Shown here piece after piece: positions 49,900 through 61,974 of a stretch of 64,000 nt of DNA. The first letter of the stretch is position 1; the number at the start of each line of letters is the position of its first letter. A program made the translations under genes and the position numbers. Below the pieces are notes generated by a model. That model worked only from the letters and a program-made list of their open reading frames with translations, had not been told where the DNA came from and made no database searches. Source of the DNA: Linepithema humile (Eukaryota > Arthropoda > Insecta > Hymenoptera > Formicidae); assembly GCF_040581485.1 (NCBI RefSeq), contig NC_090131.1:19480532-19544531 (forward strand). The letters are read 5' to 3'.

Positions 49900-52800
49900 A
49901 TTCGAGAATATACACCGCGATAAGTGTTGCGCGGGCAAATGTTAGCGTGCCGATGAATAACTTTGTTGCAGCTCGCGAATAAGATAATTTGTGTTCTCCA
50001 ACTCGGTCGACAATATTAATCACGATACGAACAATTGCGCGCGTTTCAATTACTGCTGCTCGATTTATTATCCAATTAATTAATATCAAATCGCACACTA
50101 CGGAAATTATAGAAAAAGAAATTAATACGCGTTCTTGAAACTGAAATATCGAAAGTTTAAATCATAGATACATGATTTCATTATTACGAGTACATGCGTA
50201 CCTTCAATCGTGTTCTGCGGAATAATAATAACAGACAAAAATAAATATTGCTAACATGGACATTTTAATATTTGTTTTCTTTTTCGTGTGTTTTAAATAA
50301 TAATATAAAATATTATTTATGATGTAATGATTTTCAAGTACGCAGTCACACTAGTACTGTGATTGTACAATGCGAAATTTACTTCGTTAATTGCAATGCG
50401 TGTTTTATATAGTACGTTACGTTAGCGCAAACCTAATTAAATGACGAGAACGTAAAGGCCTTTATGTCTATTACGCAAATAGATATTATTTCAGACAATA
50501 TTGTATTTCGCAGCAAAGCGGTAAAATAATAGAAAGAGTATGTAGAATAATCAAACCATTTCTGTCATCGGTAAACAGTAACGTTGTCTAAATCTCAAAA
50601 TACATGTTATTCCGCTTCTTGTTGTTGCAATCTAATGAAGAAAATTTCTGTTCGTACGAATTTGCAAAATATATATTGCCGGTGTGTAATTTAATCTTAA
50701 ATCATTAACGTAGATATTATATTTGCATATCAGTATACGCAATTATAAAATACGTATTCCGGAGATGTATCGCTTTTATGGTATTTATAAACACATAAAG
50801 TTAAATGCAAAATTAGCCCCGTTACATGCCCCACTAAGAGAAGTACGAACTCCCAACGTCGTTAGCGCGAAACTAATTAGATGGCCAAGATATATTCGGC
50901 TCAGAACTTCTGCCGAGACGGGAGAGAAACGGGTATCTTTACCGTCTCATTCTAACCGGCTTGAAAAGCAGCGTGTCTCACTCAAAGCTCGAGACATGGT
51001 AAACAGACGCAAACGCACGTGGATAGGTAACATTAATTAGTCGCCGCACCTCAGAACTTTGAAAGAACTCCGTGAGAGAGGAACCGCTTTTCCTCATCAA
51101 CGTGATCCGCAATTTGCAAATGTCATTTCAAAATTAAAGCTTTCAAATAAATTGTAAATTTATTTAATATTAAAAATGTCTGACATAAACAAACAAATGA
51201 TGTTATTTTGAAATTAAAGAGAGAGATACTTTGACATTTTAATATTGTCATTATTCATCATAAGTGCTCACGACTGCTCTTATTAAATTTTTTGCGCTTC
51301 TAACGAAGAATCTGTCATCTGTAACTAATAAAACCCACAATTCACAGATTGTCAATAACGTGTATTTGCGCGAATAGTGTCGATTTCGCGGTCTACCACG
51401 ATATTTTTCCCCGCGGTCCTCACGCGCGAGCAAGTCGTCGATTTGAAAAATCGCGTAATTGGCGTCAGAAAGGCCCGATAACAGAGGCTTGGAACCGCGC
51501 CAGGAGATAAGGGGCCATCGGGGAATACCGGGTGAAAGAGAACGAGAGCGATCGAGCGGGAGAGACGGGCGAAAACCCCGGATCGGTTCGGCGCGAAGGG
51601 TGGAGGGCGCGATAGGGTGATCCCGGCATCGGGATCGTTACTCCCGATTTTCGCCAAGGACCCCGAGCGGCTGCACCTGCGATAAAAGGCGCTCCTTCTG
51701 ACAGCGGTTAAATCGTTATTGTCGCGGCGACACTTCGCGACGTTATTTATATAAGAAGGGCTTTTTCGCGCTCCCCGGGGGGCAGCGGTAGCTTTGAAAA
51801 GCGAGGTGAAAGACTGGATGTGTGGAGGGGAGACGCACAAAAGGGAGAAGCCCGATAACGGGTGGAAAATATAAATCTGAAAGCGGAATGGCGGCGGCAA
51901 AAATTCGACCAGAGTGGCCGAGCGCATACTGCAAACGAATAAAGGGGGACGGGAAATGGGAGCCGAATGTGTCACATAGGCTCGGGAGACCCGCGGTCTG
52001 AACAATTTTTCAGGAAGGGCATGTGTCTAGAGAGTGAGAAAGAGAACCAGGAGGAATACGAATCTCTGGACGCTCGTTTATAGCGCAACTTCGATTTTTC
52101 ACGCACGCCTATCGCATTCCTATCGATCCAATCGATTGTGTGTCGCCAGACATTTCTCATATCTATTTATCTCGAAGAACATTTGTCTCGGTTATTTATT
52201 TTCCTGAATCGCTACGTCGAAACATTTTCTCGTACACTTCGCGCGAATAACCTCAAAATAATTTTGCACAAAAATATAGACACTTGGACTATTAATAGAC
52301 TCAGTGTGCATATTTTACAGATGCATAGTTACAAAACTTGAGAATAATCTGTAATTTAATATGTAAGATAAATTTTTAACAAACCGACCGCGATGGATTA
52401 TGATAACTTCTCTAATGATGCCGGCGACACAACGAAAACTTCAAGCGCAATTGAAACTTGCGGAAAATTGCGACTACTGACGCGAGTTTACGGATAATTG
52501 CTGTAGCGTCATTATAGATTTTCAATTTTAATGGATAATGACAAGACGCTGCAGCGATCTTTGTTCATTAACTTCGACCACAGTATCTCTTTAACGGGCT
52601 TTCCCCGACAAGCGCTAGCAACCCCTTTTTCCATTTCTCTGCTATCTGCCGCGCTCTCCTCCTCTCTGAGCCCTCTGAAACAACGGGAGCGAAACCACTC
52701 CTCCGATTACCGTTCTCCCACCTCTCTCCCTCCTCCCCGACTACAGCCGACGCTTGTGTTTTACCTCGTGCCACTGCAAATGCGCCAAGATAAACTGCGA

Positions 52801-55122
52801 ACTCTGAAATTCGGTACACCCGTACCCGCCTCTTTGTATTTTCGCCCTACGCTTCAGTATGCGCGTATGCGTGTACGAGCGCATGTATTTTCGCGTACAC
52901 ACCTAACGCAGCTGGCACACCTAACGCAGAACAACAAAAGAACAACCGGCGGGCAAACATCACGAAATCAAAAGCATTGAGATAGTCGTAATTACTGTGT
53001 GCGAATAACCTTTGCGAACAAAATTGTTGCGTTCTGTACGTGATTTCGCGAGCAACGTAAGATTCTGCTACTCTATGCATGGACATTATTACATTATACA
53101 TAACATTGTAATTTTACCTAACGTAAGATATCCCAAAGCTTGCAGATATTTTAATAAAAGATTTTCTGACCAAAAAAAGAACTTGTCGCAAACCAAGTTG
53201 TAAAAAGAGAAGAAATAAATAATAACATTTTTCAGTTAATTTCAAATGGACTTTAATTTAATAAGATTTCAGAGTATTTAATTACAAAAATATATGATGA
53301 TAACATTTGGAAAAACGATAAATAATCATCGTCAATGTTTTCGCTAAAAAATTTGCAAGTTTTAGAACATTTTGTATACATTTTGTGTACATCTTGTACA
53401 CTCTTATACACTGTCTTGAATTTTACACCGTATAGATCTGTTTTAAAATCAATTTTAGCAATGTCGTATATGTATTTTGCATAGCGTAAAAAATAATATT
53501 TTCAATCGCGATATTTTATCAACCGTAATATCTCACTGTGATTCTTGCGAAGAATAAATACGGGGATTGTGCCATTTTTCTTCTTAGATAGTCTACCATG
53601 GTAATTTTTTAGCGGATGCTGGAAACAACGCGGAGCTTAAACGCGAATTTACGGCCTATTCCGCTCCACGTGGAATTTAGATCGCGGAGCGTATTATCTG
53701 CTTCATAAAAATCTGCTTCCACTCGTGCTAGCGCGAAGGGTAATCTAAATTCATTCGCTCGGACTATGAGATAACGCTCACTGCCATATGCCTGTTGCAG
53801 CGCAAGATTAATTCGCGTTTATAAAAAGATTCCTGCCTGTTCGATATTTTGCAGTATGCAATTTATTGCGTTTGATTAATTCAGAACACTGTTTTAAATA
53901 AAAAATAAATTATATACTCCATTAAATTTTTATTAAAATCCAGTTTTTCATTATGATGTAAAAATAAAAATGAGTTAAAAGACAAGTTTTAATAATCAAT
54001 TATCGATTCTTGTAAATACTGTGCGATATCTTTTTGTTTCATATTAACTAATATCATCTCATATATATGCCGAGAATCAGTTATACATATATCTCAATTA
54101 ACTTCATATATAAAACGGATACTCTTTCGAATACTGTTTCATTATAGCGTTAAGCTAAAAATAGAGACAAATTTTAACAGCCGATAAATCTTTACAAAAT
54201 ATTCGCCTTAAGCGGAATAGGAAAGTCCATCTTGCACGCGTTTCACCTTTCTCATTATCTCCTTTCGAAAATTTCGCTGTCGTTTTTCTTCGCCGCTTCC
54301 TCGATGCGGGGTCGTTCCTGGCTGTGAGCCGGAAATACGTCCGCGGCCATACCGCCCTCGAAAGTTTTTATCGCTCAGCTTAAGTGCGGGTTTACAACTT
54401 CTTCTCCTTCGTCTCCTCCCTCTCGCTACCGCGGCTTATACCAACTCGCGCGCCGCGTGCTCGCAGTACGAAATCGTAAAGTCGCGAATCAGATTCCCGA
54501 GGGCTCACTCACGCGAGAGATAAAGGCGGAGATCGTTTCGCAGTAATCGAAGGCCTTGTATAGAGGTACGGAAGTGGTCGCGTCTTCGACGGCGGATTTT
54601 ATGACGCTTGTCCGCAACTTATTAGCTTAGCATGCCAGGAAGTTGAATTTTCTAAGAGGATTATCCGAGGTTATTGTCGGGCGATCGCGAGTTACCTAGT
54701 TATTAAATAAAACGCAGAAAAAATTTGATAAAAAATGTTAACACATTTCCTAACTGAATAAACTTGTAAAAGATTGGATTCTCTTATGAGAAGAATTTGA
54801 AAAGAAATTCTCAAACAAGAATTCCGCATAAAATATGACATATGTTTAATAGAAGATTAAATTAAATACAATAGATAAAAGTTTTCAAGTCATAAGTTTT
54901 AGAAATCGAACATCCAATAAGATAGCGAAGTTCTAATAAACTCGACTATTGACGATTGTTTCAACAGATTTAGAGAATTTTATTATGCGACGTGTTGCTC
55001 ACTCGCGGTACTTTTTCCTGTGATAGTAAGAGAAGGATGTAACAAGCGGCGCCTCACCGCCATTCGAAAGGCTTTTACGCGTCCTTTGTGTCGCCGAATG
55101 GCACGTCGCTCTGCATTTTTAG
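49900..55122. other. Gene-free stretch
   Basis: AT-rich at 50100-50720, 51110-51340, 52300-52530, 53190-53580 and 53860-54200. Moderately GC-rich and purine-rich at 51380-52060, where the longest stop-free run (217 codons, minus, starting TTG) occurs. Contains the palindrome TAAAGGCCTTTA at 50453-50464 and an 11-base degenerate array at 53366-53413. The 54240-54620 patch is CpG-rich. No recognised gene. Confidence 0.5.
53366..53413. repeat. Degenerate 11-bp tandem array
   Basis: About four copies of a unit near ACATTTTGTGT, each diverged by one to three bases, ending in ACACTCTTATACAC. Minor minisatellite. Confidence 0.65.
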
Positions 55123-55181
55123 TTGATTCCCCCTAACGAAGGGCCGATAAAAGGATGTTTATGGCTAGCTCCGGATCAAAG
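55123..55181 (+). other. Candidate 59-nt internal exon
   Basis: A plausible acceptor (CTCTGCATTTTTAG, ending at 55122) and an excellent donor (AAAG|GTAAGTGCG, GT at 55182) bound 59 bases with only one open frame. That frame reads LIPPNEGPIKGCLWLAPDQ plus two bases of the next codon. The other two frames contain stops within the first four codons. I cannot assign the peptide to a family. If real, it would enter in phase 0 and leave in phase 2. A GAC microsatellite starts 85 bases downstream, inside the presumed intron. This is the best-scoring exon-like signal found by eye, but chance cannot be excluded. Confidence 0.25.
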
Positions 55182-55301
55182 GTAAGTGCGCTTACGCTGT
55201 TAGCGAAAAGCCGAGAGAGAACCGGCTCTCTCGTCCGCAAAAGACCACCCCTCATCTCCGCTCCCGACACGACGACGACGACGATGACGACGACGACGAC
55301 G

Positions 55302-55336
<35 letters not shown>

Positions 55337-57400
55337 ATTATAAACGTATGAATATAATTTGCGTGCACGGCATACGGACACATATGTACGTACGTGTGTG
55401 GCCGCGTAATATACCCCTCCCGTGTGTAACATCCCCGGTCTTCAGAGAAGCTAAAGTTAGATACTCGCGCCCCAGCTTCGTCGCTCTAGCTTTAATGTCC
55501 GCCGCCTGATTATAACCTCGTCAACAGGTTACGTCATTAGGAGCGCAGACTGTGCGGTAATACGTTCATTGTCTCTATCCTCTCTGCACTCATTTGTTCG
55601 TCGCGTTTCCGCTTCGCCGTAAGCCGCGTCTTAAAACGCTATGCACTTTTATTACCCTGTCACCGGATTTTTATGCGCCAAATGCGCAATTCAAGTGTAA
55701 AACAGATGTCATTAGTGTTTTTCACTTTCGATTTAAGGTTTCTGTTTCGGATTTAACTGCTTTGAATCTTTCAATTATCTTTTCTTTTCAATCAAAAACT
55801 TATTTTGATGACTCTGAACTTTTTAACGTGACACGCAAACTTTCAAACATTGTGCGTTTGTGAAAAATACTTGAACGGAAGTTTAAGCGAAATAATTAAT
55901 TGGCATGCCTAATACATGTCTATTCAAATCTACTTATCTATTTCTCGCTGTATTTTAATTGAGAAATACAGTGACACAAATGTATCGGGCAATCTATTAA
56001 TAGCGATTTTCTCAATTTGATTGTGAAAGTCCAACATAATCTATTTGGATGACTATCTTCTTCCCATAAATCCTTCAGTAATGACAGCCGAGGTCAAAGG
56101 ATGGGCGGAACTTTGTTCAAAGAGAGAATATGAGCGCAAAAAAGAAGCGTGAAGGCAAAGAATATAGAAGAACCGCTCATTTCGGTTAATGACGGTGCTT
56201 CCTGTCTGTCTCAAGACAAAGTCTTAGTAATTTTTCTTTACTTTGATAGTTAGAATTACATTTCATAAACCAAAATCGTCTTTTTAAAATGTTTTCCTTT
56301 TAATATTTGCTGTTAGATACACAACGTTAGATATACACGGTATAATATATAAATATAACATTACCAACATCATATGTTACTGTAATATAAATCGTATTCA
56401 TGAAAAAATTGTATTTGTGTGATCAAGATTAATATTCACTCAATATTGATATATTTTAACACTTATAAAAAACGTTCAGTAAATGTAATGTGTGATATTT
56501 AATCGGTAATGTTTTATGCGTGTGACATAACACTTGAACAGAAGAGCAAGTCGCGGCGCGATAAGGTCTGAAACTAGTTTCACGATTCTCGCTTTTGACG
56601 TGTTAACGCATTTCGACGCGTTGTATTTTCACTGTGGAATTTGCCTCGCGCAAGTTTTTACTGCGTCCCGAGTGACGTTTTTCCGCGCTTCGTGTCGCGT
56701 TCGTATGCGCGAGCAAACGCTGGTAATTTCGATAAAAGGAGAGTGAAAAAATATTGCATTAGCAGGTCGCGGCGTGTGTCGGAATAAGCGCGACGACGCG
56801 CGCGTGTACTTAGAAAATGTCATGTAGATCTCTATTTATCTTCGCGTGTTGCGCGTATTTGTTTTCGCATTTATATTAAAAGGATTGCAGGCGCCCCGTG
56901 TCATATCTCGTTAAACGCGCCGATGCCGCGGCACTCGATTTTGCAAACTTTTACCGTCGAAACAAATTGCATTTCATAAACCATAAACGTCCGTCGCAGG
57001 TCCGCGTGAAATTTATGTACGGAGGGTAACATTCGTTACAAATATTATATCCGTTCGAAAATGATGCTTAAATGGCACGTCACGCCAATTATTTCCCGCT
57101 CGGAAAACCGCTGATATCTATTACGACGTATAAAAACGACGAAATGTCCATTTCAAAAGCATGCCATAACGGATCGCTCTCTGCTAAGTTATTATTGCAA
57201 CCGCGATGAAGTCTCGAAAGTTACTTCGCGATGAAACTTGGAGTGAATTTAAAAGCGACTCACGTGGAAAGCATCGAGGACGGAAAATGTATCGGGAAAT
57301 GCAACGGAAGAGAAATGAGAGAAAGAGAGAGAGTGAGACGTGGGACAGGGATCTAAAATTACCCCCGCGTTGCGAAAGTAACGATATACATTAGACGAGA
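55182..57400. other. Gene-free stretch after candidate exon
   Basis: CpG-rich to about 55640 (including the GAC tract), then AT-rich to about 56520, then mixed. An 89-codon plus-strand frame at 55594-55863 and others are unrecognised. No RNA genes seen. Confidence 0.5.
55266..55336. repeat. (GAC)n trinucleotide microsatellite
   Basis: About 23 GAC units with a few ATG and GGC interruptions, ending in ATTATAA. It reads GAC on the plus strand and GTC (Val-rich in one frame) on the minus strand. Confidence 0.95.
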
Positions 57401-58050
57401 CGGATAGGAAATTCAAGGCTACCGCGCAGATACAAAAGCCGCCGAGCGAGAGGAAGAGACGCGCGAGAAAGAGGGACACAGCCCAGAGTGCTCGCGCGGT
57501 GAGAGGAAATTTAGCGACAGTTTCTAAGGGTAATTTCTGAATAAGGATAACCCGAACACGTTCGTTCCGCGTTGTAGTAGCCGGCGGCGGTGGCGGCGGC
57601 GGGCCGACTGGTTCGTGAGCTAAATTAAAAGCACGAATCGCTCCGAGCTAGGAGGTCTCTTCCTTTGATCCGTCGGGGTGGCGGCGGCCGGCGGGGGGTG
57701 TGTACGTGACGTTATTACGAAGGTCCCCTCGTTTCGCGTGGCAAACGCGAAATCGAAGCCCGATATTTCAATATATTCCCACCGAGCGCCGAACTTTCTC
57801 GTTTCGCGACGCGACAGGCACGACGACTGCCACGAGGACGAATAGTTACGGGAATACACTCTCGCAATTCACTAACGAATACTTAAAATTGATACACCGA
57901 GTCCTGCGACGTTGCACCGATGAAATGTCAAACCGCGTCGCGCCGATTTTGCAATGCCAATGCGAAAGAAACGCGGTAAGAAGCGCCACGCACTCGCATT
58001 TCCGCGGAGTCGCATAGAGCGTTTTCAATTTTACAGATGCTGAAAAGGAT
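57401..58050. other. CpG-rich block with GGC-rich patch
   Basis: A CpG-rich block with GGCGGCGGTGGCGGCGGCGG at about 57580-57602 and GGCGGCGGCCGGCGGGGGG at about 57679-57698. The donor word GTAAGAAG follows ACGCG near 57974 on the plus strand, inside a 105-codon open frame (57700-58017) with no recognised content. Possible first-exon region, unproven. Confidence 0.35.
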
Positions 58051-58636
58051 AAAATTTATTCGCTCAAGGGAACAAAATTATATCGAATATCCCAAATAAA
58101 AAAAATAATTGAAGCGAAAATCTACTCGATTGCGTTGACGTAGTGTGTTATCGAAAACGAATTGTAATTATGATAATCTGTTTGCGAGAGCGAAAAGCGA
58201 TGAGAATAAAAAGAGCCGAAAAATAATTCCGCGTCACGCAAAGGTAGAGAGGTTTTCCGTGACAGTCAAATACCGGCGCGTTTCGATCGTTTGCAGGATT
58301 TCTCTTCGATCGGGACCGTTGGAAATAACCGGAGCGTCGGTTTTCGCTCGAGCGCCGTGCTCGCCGCCTCCGATTTCAAAGTTACCTACCGGCGTAGTTA
58401 TTCTCGTTGTTTTCTCAGCGTCTACTTACACGGCACGCCTGAGCGATCGCTTTCAAATGAAATATTACCAGGGCCGGTGGAACCACCGAACGAAAGAACG
58501 CGCAGGACGATACCTATCACCGACATCGTGTTTACCCCTTCAACACGGCTAACCTCGGGAAAGAAGACGATCTCTTCCGGAAGACTTCGGGAGAAGCGCG
58601 TTGAAAGCAAAACTTGTCAAGAGTATGTTTACCTAC

Positions 58637-58754
58637 CTCGGGATTGGTTTAACATATCGCCCGTAGGAAACAACACGTCGTATTACAACGGCGTGAAAAA
58701 CATAATTATTAGATTTCGCCGAAATAACAAGAAGTCTGTAGCCCAGCATGTTTT
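58637..58754 (-). other. Candidate 118-nt internal exon, minus strand
   Basis: Reading leftward, an acceptor with a T-rich tract (TTTGCTTTTTAAACGTAG) ends at 58755, and a donor CCGAG|GTAGGT starts at 58636. The 118 bases between are open in one frame for 38 codons (NMLGYRLLVISAKS... GRYVKPIP), entering after two bases and leaving with two. The donor GTAGGT is weaker than GTAAGT. The plus strand is also open here (157-codon frame at 58291-58764), so openness is weak evidence. No family recognised. Its phase does not match the candidate minus-strand exon at 59980-60083, so the two cannot be adjacent exons. Confidence 0.15.
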
Positions 58755-59692
58755 CTACGTTTAAAAAGCAAATATTTTCGCTTCCATCAACACTTGTCAC
58801 TTTTTTAATCACACGATCCACTGTTTCGCTCACATACTACTTTGATGGAATAAACTCTAAACCTTGCGCGATGATCTCGTTAGAAATAAAAGGCGGCGCG
58901 TAGTACTCGAACGTTATTAGCGGCATCGCGTCAATCACTATAATTCGCGCGCTTTATCTTACACGGTGCTCATTTGTCAGATACCACGATGAACTCGCAA
59001 ATAAATCGACAATCGCTCCCGTCCGTCGGCCAATTACACGAGACAAGATGAAATTTGCGCGGCCCGCGCGCGTTTGTGTGTACCGCTGTTCGCGGACGAT
59101 TAAATTCTGTGGCGTTCGCATTCCGACGATCGCGCAAGACGTTTAACGACCGAACAGTTGACGTAGGCATTAATTACCTCAAAGAACGCGCTCGCGGCGA
59201 TTTATTTCACGCATTCGAAGTCTTTCGGAATTAGCATAACAAAGTCGCGGGGCGGAGACTATATTCCGATTCCGTTCTCGCGCTTAACTTAATGTAAGCA
59301 ATTGGAAAATAGACGGCAATTGAGAATATTTAACATAAAGTTTTCACACCCAATTTATTCGTCAACGCCAGCAACGTTTATTCCAGATTCAAATACGTTA
59401 ATTTATCATTCATGCATATTACTGTGTACTCTTTTATTATAAATAAATTTAGCGTTAACTGCTATCGATCAACATTACATTCTATATTCGATATTACAGT
59501 ATTTTATTACTGTACATTAGCTGTATATAACCTCCTGGTGTTATATATAAAATCACATCAATCATTATTTTATGTCAGTTTGTTATTCACAAATAAAATT
59601 GGATTTCAAAAGTGAGAACATACTGGGATACTGTTCAAAGAGATTGCTATATCACCAGTGGCCCTGTGAAACCTTTACATTCGTTTAATATG

Positions 59693-59735
59693 CACCAAGG
59701 ACTCCCTGAAGGAGCAAGGGTCCTACCTTGAGGTG
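59693..59735. repeat. Short bulged hairpin
   Basis: CACCAAGGACTCCCT (59693-59707) faces AGGGTCCTACCTTGAGGTG (59717-59735). The CACC, AAGG and CCCT segments can pair with GGTG, CCTT and AGGG, with bulges between. The stem is about 15 bases with a short loop, below the usual size of a microRNA precursor. Confidence 0.4.
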
Positions 59736-59979
59736 AAGAACGAAGAGAATCTTTCCATTTTCCCGTGGGACACTAATGTTTCCGCGTGCCTTGATAATTC
59801 ACTGCGTCACAAACGACGGTAACTCGATCACACGATCACCGTACTACTCGTGAATGCGATTCTCGCCTGTCGTCAATGAAAGCACTCCGCGCGATCGTTA
59901 TTCGACGAGAAACGCGAGACGCGGAAGAGAAGCGATCGCGCTTTCGAGGATCGTATGCCGACTTCTCTGTTCGATTTAC

Positions 59980-60083
59980 CTTGCGATCGCAAGCGAGATC
60001 CTCATTTTCGCATCGGACTAACTTAAATTGTCTGACGTCGAGATAATTCACGACACTCGATGCACACTGATCTGGATGCAAAA
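59980..60083 (-). other. Candidate 104-nt internal exon, minus strand
   Basis: Reading leftward, a strong acceptor (TTTCCCTTCAATTTTCAG) ends at 60084, and a good donor (CGCAAG|GTAAAT) starts at 59979. One of three frames is open across the whole 104 bases, giving 34 codons (LHPDQCASSVVNYLDVRQFK... DLACDRK); the other two have stops. It would enter after two bases and leave in phase 0. The peptide is not recognised. The pairing of a strong pyrimidine tract with a consensus donor makes this one of the two best exon candidates, though such cases arise by chance at this scale. Confidence 0.22.
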
Positions 60084-61639
60084 CTGAAAATTGAAGGGAA
60101 ATTTGCGCGACCGTTTGATCGAAAACTCTCGCGGTCCAGAACGAAGACTCGAAAGGATTATTGAAGAGCTCGTCGGCAGACGCATATAAATTTTACTGGG
60201 TTGTGTTCACTCTCTGACAAATTTATGTGGCAGCGAAAAAGTGCGAAAAAGCAAAGGGTTTAATAACGACAATGCACCACCTCCGACTGATCGAAAAATA
60301 CGAGTGACGAGGAACTGCCGCTTTGTACCTCAGTCCGACGTCATCGAGATATCCAGCCGATCGCGGAGTCTGTCGCATTTCAGAGCGAATCGCTTCGTCC
60401 GACTGACACCTAACTGACGATGCACTCGCGACACAACGGCGATGTCCGGAGCCACGCGAATCGACTGGAAATCGACGCTTCTTCTCGCGCGAACCACCGA
60501 CTGTTCTGCATGCCAACGGAAACTATCGCGTTGCTACGAATCGGAACCTGCACTCGCGTAAGCACTCTCAAAACCGAAGAGATCCGGTCGACCGACTATC
60601 CAAGCCGAACGGTTCGCACGCCAATCGTCCCGGCGAAATCACTAGACTCCTCCGAAGAAACCGCCGACCGCATCTTTAGATCTTAATCACTATCGCGAAT
60701 TGACGAACTGCGCGATGCCGCGCGGCACAACGGCTCTCGCGGCCGATAGAGTGTCGGATCTTGAAAAGCCGATTCGACGTGAAGCATCCTCCGCGAATCT
60801 TCTTACAATCGCACGCTTCAATCCGCTTCGGCTCGCCTCGAAACGGAAAGCAGGATATTCAACTCCGGCGGGTTCTGACCGGTTGTTTATGATAAGCTTT
60901 CATTATACTCGCGTCTCAACGCCGCAATCACCTTGAATGAGCGCCCCGCGGTAATCGCTAATAACCGCCGCGAATGAAGCATCTCACTTCGGAACTAGAA
61001 TCGTCTTCGTCCGACGTTTCGTCCTTTGCATTGTTCACAATGACACTGACGATCAAACAATTTCTCAAACTACTTCTTTCCGTTCACTTTTCGTTAAATT
61101 TCGTTCAAGCAAAGAAATTAAACGCATTAAAAAAAAAAGTAATATCCAAGTCCAAAACGAGATTTTCTCTCAGTAATTTGGATTTCACTCGAGACGACTC
61201 ATCGTCAAAGAACGACGTAGACGGTACTGAGGAGCAGCCTCAACGAACGCTCGGAGCTCGCGACGACAACCTGTTAACGACGACGTGAGTAGAGCGCCAA
61301 GATTGGAGCACGGATGTGAAGGAGGATCGCTCCGGAGGACGATATTCGCGTGTTACGTTTCTCGTCACTTCAACGACGGTGCATCTCGCGAGATCCTCTC
61401 GCCAACTCGAGAGCTATCTTGGGACTCGTCCGCCGGCGCAGAAATACATGAGGCACTCGCAAGTGGAATTCATGATGATTCGAAGGTGCCAGCCGGGTGC
61501 CACCTTCAGCTTCATACAATCGCTCCAAATAATTTCTCTTTCATTTTTCCGATACAGCGGACTGTGTCCGTCTCGTTGTTCTCGTGAATTCGCACGGGTG
61601 TATCGGTCGACAGTGGACGCGCAGCGTGGCGACGATCGT

Positions 61640-61722
61640 GAGGTGACAACCGCTGCTGCCGCTGGTTACTGCTCCTGGTTCCTGCTGTTGCTGCTGATAG
61701 TGCTGCTCGCGCGCGCGGCGGT
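61640..61722 (+). other. CTG-rich segment encoding a hydrophobic stretch
   Basis: Downstream of the acceptor at about 61557, an open plus-strand frame runs through imperfect CTG units and encodes VTTAAAAGYCSWF followed by LLLLLIVLLARAAVNEGG. This looks like a signal peptide with an A-R-A cleavage-like site. No ATG lies close upstream in frame, so it could only be an internal segment or depend on an upstream exon. Imperfect CTG repeats automatically give leucine runs, so this may be an artefact of the repeat. Confidence 0.15.
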
Positions 61723-61730
61723 GAACGAAG

Positions 61731-61843
61731 GTGGCGACGGGAGGGTATGCGCGGCGACGGTGGGGACGGCGGCGTCGGCGTCGGTGGCGGCAGCGTCGGC
61801 AGCGGTGGCGGCGGTGGTGGTTTCACGGCGGTGGTCGTTCGGT
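61731..61843. repeat. GGC/GGT-rich imperfect trinucleotide tract
   Basis: GGC, GGT, GTC and GCG triplets dominate (GGTGGCGGCAGCGTCGGCAG type). G-rich clusters such as GGTGGCGGCGGTGGTGG could form G-quadruplex-like structures on the plus strand. Confidence 0.75.
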
Positions 61844-61844
61844 T

Positions 61845-61904
61845 TGGTCGGTCGGTCGGTCGGTCGGTCGGTCGATCGGTCGGTCGGTCGGTCGGTCGGT
61901 CGGT
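61845..61904. repeat. (GGTC)n tetranucleotide microsatellite
   Basis: Fifteen GGTC units, with one GATC substitution near 61873. Uninterrupted by any other change. It sits between a GGC-rich tract and a GAC tract. Confidence 0.97.
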
Positions 61905-61917
61905 GCAGGTGGCGGCA

Positions 61918-61974
61918 GCGACGACAATGACGACGACGACGACAACGACGACGACGACGACGACGCCGACGACA

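Larger units (their letters stand above)
58755..60300. other. Mixed stretch without recognised gene
   Basis: CpG-rich at about 58890-59260, AT-rich at 59290-59600, then mixed. Contains a 43-base hairpin at 59693-59735 and the exon candidate at 59980-60083. Otherwise nothing identified. Confidence 0.5.

Noticed and set aside
51352..52005. 217-codon stop-free stretch on the minus strand, the longest in the window
   Set aside because: It begins with TTG rather than ATG, lies in a purine-skewed block where minus-strand stops are rare, and has no recognisable domain.
61845..61904. Regular repeats as a CRISPR array
   Set aside because: The four-base unit has no spacers; it is a simple microsatellite, and the DNA is eukaryotic in character.
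61316..61930. 204-codon plus-strand frame
   Set aside because: It has no ATG at its start and crosses a likely intron-exon boundary (acceptor near 61557). It ends in repeat-encoded VGRSVGRS units.
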